Shown here piece after piece: positions 47,433 through 56,109 of a stretch of DNA of 64,000 nucleotides. Numbering within the stretch: position 1 is the first letter of the stretch; every line of letters starts with the position of its first letter. The notes under the pieces were generated by a model. The model saw only the letters and a list, made by a program, of their open reading frames with translations, did not search any database and had not been told where the DNA came from. The translations under genes were made by a program, and so were the position numbers. Source of the DNA: Mycobacterium sp. NS-7484 (lineage in GTDB: Bacteria; Actinomycetota; Actinomycetes; Mycobacteriales; Mycobacteriaceae); contig NZ_MBEJ01000022.1 in NCBI RefSeq assembly GCF_001953975.1, forward strand, positions 1 through 64,000, read 5' to 3'.

Positions 47433-48242
47433 ATGGATCGTGACGGCATCCGGATCGACGACGTTTCGGTGGTTTTCGATACCCCGGCCGGCAAGGTGAC
47501 CGCGGTAACCGACATCAAACAGCACGTCCCGCACTCCAGTTTCGTGTCCATCGTCGGGCCGAGCGGATGCGGTAAGTCAACTCTGTTGGCGGTGATCGCC
47601 GGGTTGCAGAAGGCGTCGACCGGTCTGGTACGCGTGGCTGGACAGCCGGTCACCGGACCCGATCCGTCGATCGGTGTCGTGTTCCAAGAAGACTCGACGT
47701 TACCGTGGCGCACGGTCGAAGAGAATGTGGCCTTCGCGATGGAGATGATCGGCACCGGCAAGGCCGAACGACGTCAGCGGGCCAAAGAGGCGATCGAACT
47801 CGTCGGGCTCGGCGGTTTCGAAAAGTCCTACCCCTCCATGCTTTCCGGTGGCATGCGGCAGCGGGTCGCACTGGCCCGTACCTTGGCGGTTCAGCCGGAA
47901 GTGGTGCTGATGGACGAGCCGTTCGCGGCCCTCGACCAGCAGACCCGATTGTTCCTCGGCGCCGAGGTTCGCCAGATCTGGGCCAGGACCAATCAGACCA
48001 TAGTGTTCGTCACGCATGACATCTCCGAGGCGATCCTGCTGTCTCAACAGGTTTGGGTGATGTCCTATCGGCCCGGGTCGATCATCGACGTCGTCGACAT
48101 CGACCTGCCCGACGAGCGCGACGCGAGTATGGTCTCCACTCCGCGGTTCAACGAACTCCAGAATCGGATCTGGACGTCACTGCAGGCCGAATCCATGCGC
48201 GGATTCAGACAGCAGGAGGCCCAGAAGAAGGTGGCGACGTGA
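47433..48242 (+). CDS. ABC transporter ATP-binding protein (SsuB/TauB-like)
   Basis: 269 residues. Walker [12 protein letters not shown] near 46-56, Q-loop [18 protein letters not shown], signature [15 protein letters not shown] near 139-153, Walker [17 protein letters not shown], switch His in [14 protein letters not shown]. The subfamily matches nitrate/sulfonate/taurine importers. It overlaps the first permease gene (GTGA). Confidence 0.93.
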   Translation: MDRDGIRIDDVSVVFDTPAGKVTAVTDIKQHVPHSSFVSIVGPSGCGKSTLLAVIAGLQKASTGLVRVAGQPVTGPDPSIGVVFQEDSTLPWRTVEENVAFAMEMIGTGKAERRQRAKEAIELVGLGGFEKSYPSMLSGGMRQRVALARTLAVQPEVVLMDEPFAALDQQTRLFLGAEVRQIWARTNQTIVFVTHDISEAILLSQQVWVMSYRPGSIIDVVDIDLPDERDASMVSTPRFNELQNRIWTSLQAESMRGFRQQEAQKKVAT

Positions 48243-49090
48243 CGACGTCCTATGTCGCACAGGAGGACTTGCCCACGGAGAACATGAGTACCGGTGACGG
48301 CCGGCCGGAGCCGGAACTCCGTAAGAGGCGGTTGAGCAACGCCGCGATCAGCATGCTCTCGACGTCATTGCTGATCCTGGGCTTCCTGATCGTCGCCGAA
48401 GTTGGTGCCCGAACCGGGCTCTGGAGCGACCGCATCCTTCCGGCCCCCTCGGTGATCCTGGCAGAACTGGTACGTCTGCTGGGCGAAGGCCAGTTCTGGA
48501 CTGACGCGGCCCGTACGGGTGTCGAGGTGGCCTTCTCGATCCTGTTCGGCAGCCTGTTGGGTTTCGCTGCCGGCCTGACCTTTTGGAAGGTGCCGGCGAT
48601 CGGACGCATCTTCGAGCCGTACCTGGTCTCGTTCTATGCGGTGCCGCTCGTGCTCTTCTATCCGGTGATGATCGTGATCGTGGGGATCAACGCGATGTCG
48701 GTGATCATCCTCGCGACCATCATGGCGGCCATCCCCATGGCACTCAACACCGCAGTCGGGCTCAACACGATGCCGCCGGTGTACATGAAACTGGCCCGAT
48801 CGTTGAAAGCCTCGCCACGGCAGACCTTGTTCGCGATCGCGATCCCGGCGGCCGGGCCCTTCATCGTCGCCGGTTTGCGGCTCGCGGTGGTCTACGCACT
48901 GATCGGCACCATCGCGATGGAATTCACCACTGCCCAGGCCGGTTTGGGTTACCGGATCCGCTATCTCTACGAGATCTTCAACAACAACGAGATGTTTGCC
49001 TACATCGCCGTTGTTCTGGTGTTGTCATGCATTCTCACCGCGCTGCTGGCGACGGTGGAACGTGTACTGCTGCGTGGGAGGAACCGATGA
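48239..49090 (+). CDS. ABC transporter permease (SsuC/TauC-like), first of two
   Basis: 283 residues from GTG 48239, overlapping the ATPase stop. Polar N-terminus about 40, then six hydrophobic segments; the EAA-like loop is [35 protein letters not shown] near 180-215. A second, different permease follows immediately, so the transporter is probably a heterodimeric channel, whereas most SsuC systems use a homodimer. Confidence 0.9.
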   Translation: MTTSYVAQEDLPTENMSTGDGRPEPELRKRRLSNAAISMLSTSLLILGFLIVAEVGARTGLWSDRILPAPSVILAELVRLLGEGQFWTDAARTGVEVAFSILFGSLLGFAAGLTFWKVPAIGRIFEPYLVSFYAVPLVLFYPVMIVIVGINAMSVIILATIMAAIPMALNTAVGLNTMPPVYMKLARSLKASPRQTLFAIAIPAAGPFIVAGLRLAVVYALIGTIAMEFTTAQAGLGYRIRYLYEIFNNNEMFAYIAVVLVLSCILTALLATVERVLLRGRNR

Positions 49091-49884
49091 CCACCGTGCA
49101 GTCATCTACCGGCCACCCTCCGGTGGACAAGTCGCGATCGACGACGCAGCGGATCCGTTCTGTCCTGGGTAACCAGGCCGTAGGTGCGATCCTGCTCGCA
49201 CTGGTGGTGGCGCTCGTCTGGGAGATCTTCTCCGATCTGACGTTCGTCATTCCTTCGCCGGTGCAGACCTTCCAGGTGCTGATCCACAATCTCGCCGATC
49301 CCGCTTATCTGTTCGATCTACAGGTCACCGCGCAGTCGGTGTTCCTGGCATTCGTGATCGGCACCGCGATCGGCGGCGTACTCGGACTGCTGCTCGGCTT
49401 GTCGCAGCGGTTGCGGCTGATCTTCGAGCCGATGCTGATCGTGCTGAACGGGATTCCGAAGATCGTGCTGTACCCGGTACTTCTGCCGATCTTCACGCTG
49501 TCCGGTTCCAAGATCGTCATGGGGGTGTTGTTCGCCCTGTTCCCGGTGTTGATCAACGTGACCACCGGCGTGCAGGAAATCCCGCGGGTGTACTGGAAAT
49601 TGGCCCGCTCCGTGCGCGCCAACGCCTGGCAGACGCTCGTGCACATCATCATCCCCGCGATCCGGCGGCCGCTGCTGACCGGAATCCGGCTCGCGGTGAG
49701 CCTCGCGGTGGTCGGCGTGGTGCTCTCGGAATTCTTCGCCACCAGGCGAGGTCTCGGCCGGGTGGTCCTGCAGGCCTACAGTCACGGCGATTACCCATCC
49801 ATGGTCGCCACCATCATGCTGTTGATCACCATTTCGTTCGGAATCTCGATCGCATTGTGGCAGTGGGAGAAACGACTCCATTGA
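49087..49884 (+). CDS. ABC transporter permease (SsuC/TauC-like), second of two
   Basis: 265 residues, ATG overlapping the previous stop (ATGA). Six hydrophobic segments; EAA-like loop YWKLARSVRANAWQTLVHIIIPAIRRPLLTGIRLAVSLAVVGVVLSEFF. It shares fold and loop with the first permease but little overall identity. Followed by the Mo hydroxylase large subunit with overlap, tying uptake to oxidation in one transcript. Confidence 0.9.
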   Translation: MTTVQSSTGHPPVDKSRSTTQRIRSVLGNQAVGAILLALVVALVWEIFSDLTFVIPSPVQTFQVLIHNLADPAYLFDLQVTAQSVFLAFVIGTAIGGVLGLLLGLSQRLRLIFEPMLIVLNGIPKIVLYPVLLPIFTLSGSKIVMGVLFALFPVLINVTTGVQEIPRVYWKLARSVRANAWQTLVHIIIPAIRRPLLTGIRLAVSLAVVGVVLSEFFATRRGLGRVVLQAYSHGDYPSMVATIMLLITISFGISIALWQWEKRLH

Positions 49885-52214
49885 CAAGGAACCAATCGGA
49901 GTCGGGTCACATCGGCAGTTCGGTCCGGCGCCGCGAAGATGAGCGCCTGCTCGGCGGTCGCGGCCAGTTCGTGGCGGACTGTGCGGCCGGCGCTCACCAC
50001 GTCGTGTTCCTACGCTCGACCGAGCCACACGCCCGGATCGTTCGCCTCGCTACCACGGCTGCCGAGCGGATGCCCGGCGTGATCGGCATCCACACCGCCG
50101 GCGACCTGGGCTTGTGCGGTGTACCGATCCCGTCCCTGACCACCCCGGACCCGGACTTCACCGCCGCCACGTCGTGCGTGCTAGCCGAGCAGCGGCTGCC
50201 CATCCTGGCCCATGACCGCGTGCACTACGCCGGTCAACCGATCGCTGTCGTGGTGGCCGAGGACCGCTATTGCGCCGAGGATGCGCTGGAGGCCATCGAG
50301 ATCGACTACGAGCCGCTTGACGCAGTGACTGACCCGTTCGACGCGCTCGACGCCGAGTGCCCCGTGCTTTTCGACCACCTCGACAGCAACGAGGCGGCGC
50401 GACTGCACTATTCGTTCGGCGACGTCGAGCGCGAGTTCGCCACGGCGGCAAGGGTGGTCAGCGGCACCTACCGGATGAACCGACACGGAGCGGTACCGCT
50501 GGAGTGCCGAGGTGTGCTGGCCCAGTTCGATTCCCGCCTGCAGCGGGTCGAGGTGACCACCTCGACCCAGGTGCCGCACATGGTGCGCAACGCCATCTGC
50601 GCGGTGACCGGCTGGTCACGCCAGGACGTCATGGTTGCGGTGCCCGATGTCGGTGGCGGCTTCGGTACCAAGGCCAATGTGTACGGCGAGGAAATCCTGC
50701 TAGCACTGCTCGCCCGACACACCGGCCACCGGTTGATCTGGGTCGAGGACCGTCAGGAGCATCTGCTGGCCAGTGCGCAGGGCCGAGATCAGGTGCATCA
50801 CACGAGGCTTGCGGTCGACCATGACGGTCACATCCTGGCGTGGGCAGACGATTTCGTCGTCGACATCGGCGCCGGAAGCCTCTGGGTGGCGGGCATCATC
50901 GCCAACACCGCGATCCACCTCCTGGGCCCGTACCGCATACCCGCCGCGCGGATTTCCGGGCGCGCGGCCCTGACCAACAAGACGTTGGTTGCCCAATACC
51001 GCGGCGCCGGTAGGCCGGAGGCGACGTTCGCCCTGGAACGCAGTCTCGACGCGGCGGCCCGCGAAATCGGGATGAGCACTGACGAGATCCGCCGGCGCAA
51101 CCTGCTCACCGAGGCCGACCTGCCGTATCCACGGCCGATTCCGTACCGCGACGGTGTCCCGATCCACTACGACGGGCGTGACTATGGCGCCTGCCTGGAA
51201 TCAGTTCTGGACGCGCTGCCACGGGACGAAATAGCCCGCTGCGCGGCCGAAAACCCGCAATACCACATCGGTTACGGCTTGTCGTCGTACCTGGAGGCCA
51301 CGGGGCGTGGCCCGCATGAGACCGCGCGGATTCGCCTACTGCCCAACGGCCGGTTCGAGGTCACCGCCGGAGCGGCATCCGCCGGTCAGGGGCACGAGAC
51401 CGTCTTCTCACAGGTGGCCGCCGAGGCCTTGGACGTGCCGTTTGACCAGGTCTGCTACGTGCCGGCGGATACCGACCGGCTGGCCGACGGGGTGGGAACC
51501 TTTGCCAGCCGCTCGGCGATACTCGCCGGCTCGGCCGTGCACAAGGCCGCCGGCCAACTCGTCGAGCTGGCCGCCGATCGGGTGACGGCCCTGACCAACG
51601 CCGACCGCGAGGACGTTCAGTACGCCGAGGGCAGGTTTCACATCGCCAGGGACCACTCGATCGGGTGGGACGATCTGGCCCGCGCGGCTGCGGTGGGCGG
51701 CGAACAGGAGAGCGGTGGTGCCCTCGATGTCACTGCGGTGCATCGGGTTACGACGGTGACGTGGACGATGGGCGTTCACGCGGTGATCGTGGGCGTCCAC
51801 CGGCGCACCGGAATCGTCAAAGTGCTGTGCTACGCGGTGTCACACGAGGGTGGCCGGGAGATCAACCCGAAGATCGTCGAAGGGCAGATCGTCGGCGGTG
51901 TCGCGCAGGGCGTCGGCGGCGCGCTGTTCGAGCAGTGGAGTTATTCGGAAACCGGTCAGCCGCAATCGACGACGTTCGCCGCCTACCATCTGCCGCTGAC
52001 CACCGACATACCGAACGTGCGCGTGCAGCATCTGCATGTCGACACCCCGGCGAATCCGATCGGGGTTCGCGGGGCCGGGGAGAGTGGCACCATCGCCGTG
52101 TATGCCGCGCTCGCCGGGGCTGTCGACGATGCACTCGGCGGGCGTATCCACGTCGACAGCACCCCGATCTCGACCGGACAACTGTGCCGAGTACTCTATC
52201 GGGCGGCATCGTGA
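49881..52214 (+). CDS. Molybdenum hydroxylase large (Moco) subunit, xanthine dehydrogenase/form II CoxL-like
   Basis: 777 residues from TTG 49881, which overlaps the permease stop (TTGA); GTG 49857 or 49863 are alternatives. Moco domains: GSSVRRREDERLLGGRGQFVAD, CRGVLAQFD, PDVGGGFGTKANVYGEEILLALLAR, and C-terminal GVRGAGESGT with the catalytic Glu. The active-site loop reads QYRGAGRPEA, not the CSFR motif of genuine CO dehydrogenase, so this is a hydroxylase of an organic, probably N-heteroaromatic or aldehyde, substrate. The order large-medium-small differs from coxMSL. Confidence 0.93.
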   Translation: MTRNQSESGHIGSSVRRREDERLLGGRGQFVADCAAGAHHVVFLRSTEPHARIVRLATTAAERMPGVIGIHTAGDLGLCGVPIPSLTTPDPDFTAATSCVLAEQRLPILAHDRVHYAGQPIAVVVAEDRYCAEDALEAIEIDYEPLDAVTDPFDALDAECPVLFDHLDSNEAARLHYSFGDVEREFATAARVVSGTYRMNRHGAVPLECRGVLAQFDSRLQRVEVTTSTQVPHMVRNAICAVTGWSRQDVMVAVPDVGGGFGTKANVYGEEILLALLARHTGHRLIWVEDRQEHLLASAQGRDQVHHTRLAVDHDGHILAWADDFVVDIGAGSLWVAGIIANTAIHLLGPYRIPAARISGRAALTNKTLVAQYRGAGRPEATFALERSLDAAAREIGMSTDEIRRRNLLTEADLPYPRPIPYRDGVPIHYDGRDYGACLESVLDALPRDEIARCAAENPQYHIGYGLSSYLEATGRGPHETARIRLLPNGRFEVTAGAASAGQGHETVFSQVAAEALDVPFDQVCYVPADTDRLADGVGTFASRSAILAGSAVHKAAGQLVELAADRVTALTNADREDVQYAEGRFHIARDHSIGWDDLARAAAVGGEQESGGALDVTAVHRVTTVTWTMGVHAVIVGVHRRTGIVKVLCYAVSHEGGREINPKIVEGQIVGGVAQGVGGALFEQWSYSETGQPQSTTFAAYHLPLTTDIPNVRVQHLHVDTPANPIGVRGAGESGTIAVYAALAGAVDDALGGRIHVDSTPISTGQLCRVLYRAAS

Positions 52215-53092
52215 AACCCGCGCCCTTCACCTATTTCCGCCCTGATTCGGTCGGTGAAGCCCTCGAGCAGCTGGCGTGTCATCCCGACGCCAAGTTGATG
52301 GCGGGCGGTCAATCCTTGATGGCGTTGATGAACTTGCGGCTGGCCCGGCCGAGCGTGATCATCGACATCGGCAGGCTGGTCGAACTCGAGCGCATCTTCG
52401 ACGACACCGACGATCTGATCCTCGGCGCGCTGGTCACCCATCGCACCGTCGAGGTCGATCCGCTGATCGCCGCGCGCACTCCCTTGCTGTCCGCTGCTGC
52501 CGGCCATATCGGGCATATCGGAATCCGCAACCGAGGCACACTGGGCGGATCGGTGGCGCATGCCGACCCGGCAGCTGAAATGCCCATGGCCACTGTGGTC
52601 CTCGGCGCCACATTTCACACCGAATCGGCGACCGGGGGCCGGCGGGCGATTGCCGCCGAGGACATGTTCGTGTCGTTCTACACCAGTGCCCTGGCACCCG
52701 ACGAGATGATCACCTGGGTGTCACTTCCCGCCATCCGGCGCGGTCAGGGCTGGGGTTTCGTGGAATACGCCCGGCAGCACGGTGATTACGGGCTGGCCGG
52801 CGCCGGTTGCCTGCTGGGTATAGGCCACGACGGCCGGATCGAATCGTTGCGCGCCGGTGTGCTCGCGGCGGCGGACCGGCCGCTGCTGTTCAAGGGCGAT
52901 GATGCAATCGGCGAGCGTCCTTCGTCACGGTTGTGGCGAGCACTGGCAGAGCGGTGGGCCGGCACTGTGCAACCGGCTTCTGACGATCCGGACTACTGCC
53001 GACGGTTGTGTGCCGCGGCGTTGGCGCAATCGCTCACCGAAGCCCAACGGCGTATCGACAAGGGACCGGAGGCCGCCCATGGTGTCAACTGA
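52211..53092 (+). CDS. Molybdenum hydroxylase medium (FAD) subunit, CoxM-like
   Basis: 293 residues from GTG 52211, overlapping the large-subunit stop. FAD-binding motifs KLMAGGQSLMALMNLRLARPSVIIDI near 31-56 and GHIGIRNRGTLGGSVAHADPAAE near 99-121, the PCMH-type fold. It accepts electrons from the [2Fe-2S] subunit and passes them to an external acceptor. If CoxG serves this enzyme the acceptor could be menaquinone, which is inference. Confidence 0.93.
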   Translation: MKPAPFTYFRPDSVGEALEQLACHPDAKLMAGGQSLMALMNLRLARPSVIIDIGRLVELERIFDDTDDLILGALVTHRTVEVDPLIAARTPLLSAAAGHIGHIGIRNRGTLGGSVAHADPAAEMPMATVVLGATFHTESATGGRRAIAAEDMFVSFYTSALAPDEMITWVSLPAIRRGQGWGFVEYARQHGDYGLAGAGCLLGIGHDGRIESLRAGVLAAADRPLLFKGDDAIGERPSSRLWRALAERWAGTVQPASDDPDYCRRLCAAALAQSLTEAQRRIDKGPEAAHGVN

Positions 53093-53600
53093 GAGGCAGA
53101 CAGCCGATACGTCCAAACCGACTGTGGGCGTGCCGATATCAGCCGTTGTCAACGGCAGGCTGATCCAGCGCACCGTGGTACCCCGGCTGACGCTGGCCGA
53201 TTTTCTGCGTGACGAGCTGGGCCTGACGGGTACGCACCTGGGCTGCGAACACGGAGTGTGCGGTGCATGTTCGGTATTCCTCGACGGTCAGAGTGTGCGT
53301 GCCTGCCTCATGTTGGCGGTGCAGATCGACGGCATGCGGGTGACAACGGTTGAAGGCCTCGAGGCGTTCGAGGAAACCGGGCGGCTGCGTGAGGCGTTTT
53401 CCGAACGAGGGGGTTTGCAGTGCGGTTTCTGCACACCGGGTTTTCTCGTCACTGCCGTCGAGCTACTGCGCGATCCGGACACTGAGAAGCCGCTGACCGA
53501 GGATTCGGTCCGAGAGGCATTGTCGGGCAACATCTGTCGCTGCACCGGTTATCAGGGCATCGTGCAGGCAGTACTGGACGCCGCCAATCAGTCCGGGTGA
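53079..53600 (+). CDS. Molybdenum hydroxylase small ([2Fe-2S]) subunit, CoxS-like
   Basis: 173 residues from ATG 53079 with GGAGG 6 bases before it, overlapping the medium subunit by 14 bases. Two cluster domains: plant-type GCEHGVCGACSVFLDG near 56-71 with the later Cys in VRACL, and the alpha-helical CGFCTPGF and CRCTGY motifs near 113 and 149. Complete cysteine set. The N-terminal approximately 15 residues are an unusual polar extension. Confidence 0.94.
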   Translation: MVSTERQTADTSKPTVGVPISAVVNGRLIQRTVVPRLTLADFLRDELGLTGTHLGCEHGVCGACSVFLDGQSVRACLMLAVQIDGMRVTTVEGLEAFEETGRLREAFSERGGLQCGFCTPGFLVTAVELLRDPDTEKPLTEDSVREALSGNICRCTGYQGIVQAVLDAANQSG

Positions 53601-54628
53601 TGACGCTCCGGCCGCGGTCTGACGGCAGCGCCGTGGCGGGTCGACCGTTTCGCACTCCCGAACTCCTGCGTCCCGTCGGCAACAGCCGGTGGGGGATGGC
53701 GGCCGCACTGGCGGTGGCGCTGGGCGCTGTCCTGGCGGGCACCGCGTTGTCTGGCCGTGCCGAATGGGGATCGGGGGTGGGCCTGGGTTTCGTGCTGATC
53801 GCCGTTCCCGAGATCCCCGCCACGTGCCCATCGGCGCTTCGCGCCATGGGCGTGAGGGCCGTGACCGTGTTGGCGGGCGGAGCGCTCGTAATCGCGTGTG
53901 CGCACAACACCGTCGCGCTGGCCGGGTTGACCGTGGGGGCGGCGATCGCGGGCGCGCTGATTCCCGGCGTCGGTGCGACTGCCGGCCTGACGGTGGTGCT
54001 GATGTCGATCGACCTGGATCAGCACGCCACGAGTATCGCGGCACTGTGGCCTTACCTCGTCGGCATCGTCATCGTGTTCGCGAGCTGGGCGGTCTGGTTC
54101 GCGATTTCTCGCCTGCGGCGTCGGACCGAGGAAGAGCCACTCCCGCGGGCCTCTGCGGCCAGCGTGGGTCATGCGGCTCGGGTTGGGGTAGCGGTGGGAC
54201 TTGCGGTGTCGGTGGCGGCGTTGTTGCCGGCGGACATGGTCGGCGGCCACTGGTTGGTCACCAGCGTGCTGTTGACGATCCAGCCGAGCCGGGCCCAGAC
54301 GGGTTTGCGGTTGGCTCAGCGGCTTTCGGGCAACGCTATCGGTGCCGTGATCGCCGCGGTGCTGCTGGGCACACAGCCATCTGCACCGGTGGTGATCGGG
54401 TTGACGGTGGCGCTTTTCCTGATCGCGATGGCGTTACGGCCCGTCAACTACACCTGGTGGGCGATCACCGGGCCACCGGTGCTGCTGGTGATCAGCGAGT
54501 ACCCGGACCTGTTCCCGTGGTACGAAGGCGCGGTGCGGCTCGCGATGAATTTCGTGGGTGCGCTCATCGTGGTGCTGATGGTGTTCGTCGCACCGTTGGT
54601 CGTGGCGACGTGGTTGCGGCGCAAGTGA
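53597..54628 (+). CDS. FUSC family membrane protein (aromatic acid exporter-like)
   Basis: 343 residues from GTG 53597, overlapping the small-subunit stop. About ten hydrophobic segments in two halves (about 30-160 and 190-335) around a charged middle (SRLRRRTEEEPLPRA). Second half HWLVTSVLLTIQPSRAQTGLRLAQRLSGNAIGAVIAAVLL matches the FUSC/AaeB core. Such proteins export aromatic carboxylic acids such as fusaric or p-hydroxybenzoic acid. Last gene of the transporter-hydroxylase operon; it may relieve accumulation of a pathway acid. Confidence 0.82.
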   Translation: MMTLRPRSDGSAVAGRPFRTPELLRPVGNSRWGMAAALAVALGAVLAGTALSGRAEWGSGVGLGFVLIAVPEIPATCPSALRAMGVRAVTVLAGGALVIACAHNTVALAGLTVGAAIAGALIPGVGATAGLTVVLMSIDLDQHATSIAALWPYLVGIVIVFASWAVWFAISRLRRRTEEEPLPRASAASVGHAARVGVAVGLAVSVAALLPADMVGGHWLVTSVLLTIQPSRAQTGLRLAQRLSGNAIGAVIAAVLLGTQPSAPVVIGLTVALFLIAMALRPVNYTWWAITGPPVLLVISEYPDLFPWYEGAVRLAMNFVGALIVVLMVFVAPLVVATWLRRK

Positions 54629-54707
54629 ATCCGGCTCGGCCGCGGCGGCGATGTCCCGGGCCGTACGTGACAGATCTTGCATTGCGCTATGCCGATCCGG
54701 CACGTTC

Positions 54708-54720
54708 GGATAGTGTATAC
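54708..54720. promoter_or_regulatory. GntR operator 4 (GGATA-GTG-TATAC) upstream of the enamidase-like gene
   Basis: Fourth copy of the dyad, 24 bases before the start codon, inside wider GGAT...ATCC symmetry (54708-54727). Confidence 0.55.
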
Positions 54721-54743
54721 AAAATCCAACGCTGGGAGGGTTT

Positions 54744-55961
54744 GTGACCACACTGCTCGTGGAGGACATCGGACTGCTCGTGTGCGGCGATGCGACGCCG
54801 GCCGTGCGTGATACCACGTTGCTGATCGAGGACGGACGCATCGCGGGGATCGGCGTCGACCATCCCGCCCCCGACAACGTGTTGTCAGCCGGCGGACTGA
54901 CCGTCATGCCCGGCCTCGTCGACGGGCACGTGCATCCGACCTTCGGCGAATGGACGCCGGCGCAGAACTCGATCGGCTGGATCGGCAACTACCTCCAGGG
55001 CGGCACCACCTCGATGGTGTCAGCCGGTGAATTGCACATCCCCGGCCTCGATTTCGGGGCACTGACGCCGGAACTCGTCCTGAGCATCGCGGTCACGTCC
55101 AAACACACCACCGGGCGGTCCCGCCCGTCGGGCGTCAAAGTGAACGCCGGCACCATGCTGCTCGTGCCGGGCATGACCGAGGAGCACTTCGACCGCGCCC
55201 ACCGCGAAGGCGTCGAACACCTCAAGTTCATCTTCTACGACTGGAACCGGTTGGGGGACGGCGAGGCCCAGCGTTACGTCGAATGGGCGCATGACCGTGG
55301 CATGACCGTCAAGATGCACTCGGGTGGAGTGTCCCGATCCGGATCGAGCCGGGTAGCGGGGCGTGACGTCGTCGTCGCGGTACGTCCGGACATCGTCGGC
55401 CACATCTCGGGCGGTCCGATCCCACCGCCTGACGAGGACATCGTGGCCATCATCGCGGATCTGCCCTCGGCCCACGTCGAGGTGTGCAGCTCGATGAACT
55501 ACCGCGCCACCAAACTCGTGGTCGACCAACTGTCCGCACGCGGTGAACTGAGCCGGCTCACGCTCGGCACCGACACCCCCGGCGGCACCGGCGTGATCCC
55601 GCGAGGCATGCTGCGCAACATCTGCTTCCTCGCCTCGATCTGCGGCGTCGATCCACTCCACGCCGTCGCGGCAGCCACCGGTCAGACGGCCCGCGCCCAC
55701 GGCCTCCACACCGGGGTGCTCGCCGAAGGCCGGCCGGCCGACCTGCTGGTCCTCGGGCCGGTCACCGGATCGACTGCCGACGATGCGCTGGAATGTTTTG
55801 CCCTCGGCGACCTGCCCGGGATCGCGACCGTGCTGGTCGACGGTATCCCGCTGGTCAAGACCCGCAGTGAACAAACCCCACCGCCCAGCCGGGCGGTGCG
55901 GTGGCGCGGCGAGCCCGTTCCGACCGCACAGTCCACGGCGCATCGCGTCGGGTGCTGCTGA
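54744..55961 (+). CDS. Enamidase-like amidohydrolase
   Basis: 405 residues from GTG with GGGAGG upstream. Amidohydrolase metal motifs: VDGHVHP (His62, His64), KMHSGG (His192), GHISGG (His220), GTDTPGG (Asp277). Long stretches match my memory of Eubacterium barkeri enamidase, the enzyme opening 6-oxo-1,4,5,6-tetrahydronicotinate: PSGVKVNAG, MTEEHF, EWAHDRG, RPDIVGHISGGP, GTGVIPRGMLRN, DLPGIATVLVDG. K161 in LKFIFYD lies near where Ena has a bridging Glu. Most likely hydrolyses a cyclic enamide/lactam. It has its own operator and is monocistronic or leads the following genes. Confidence 0.85.
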   Translation: MTTLLVEDIGLLVCGDATPAVRDTTLLIEDGRIAGIGVDHPAPDNVLSAGGLTVMPGLVDGHVHPTFGEWTPAQNSIGWIGNYLQGGTTSMVSAGELHIPGLDFGALTPELVLSIAVTSKHTTGRSRPSGVKVNAGTMLLVPGMTEEHFDRAHREGVEHLKFIFYDWNRLGDGEAQRYVEWAHDRGMTVKMHSGGVSRSGSSRVAGRDVVVAVRPDIVGHISGGPIPPPDEDIVAIIADLPSAHVEVCSSMNYRATKLVVDQLSARGELSRLTLGTDTPGGTGVIPRGMLRNICFLASICGVDPLHAVAAATGQTARAHGLHTGVLAEGRPADLLVLGPVTGSTADDALECFALGDLPGIATVLVDGIPLVKTRSEQTPPPSRAVRWRGEPVPTAQSTAHRVGCC

Positions 55962-56109
55962 ACCGATAATCACCAGGGGTGTTGACCTACGAAGGCGCCG
56001 GCGAAATGCATAGTCTGATCGTCGGGCAGGACCTCACCGGAATTGCCGCGTTGCGCTGACAACTCGGCGTCGCGCGTACCGTCCACCCACCGCGAGCTCA
56101 GGAGGTCAG

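Noticed and set aside
49881..53600. Calling the Mo enzyme a carbon monoxide dehydrogenase
   Set aside because: The active-site loop is QYRGAGR, without the CSFR signature that carries the copper-ligating Cys of genuine CO dehydrogenase.
55962..56109. A fifth GntR operator before the fused E1 gene
   Set aside because: GCATAGTCTGAT at about 56008 has only one half of the dyad; the second half does not match.
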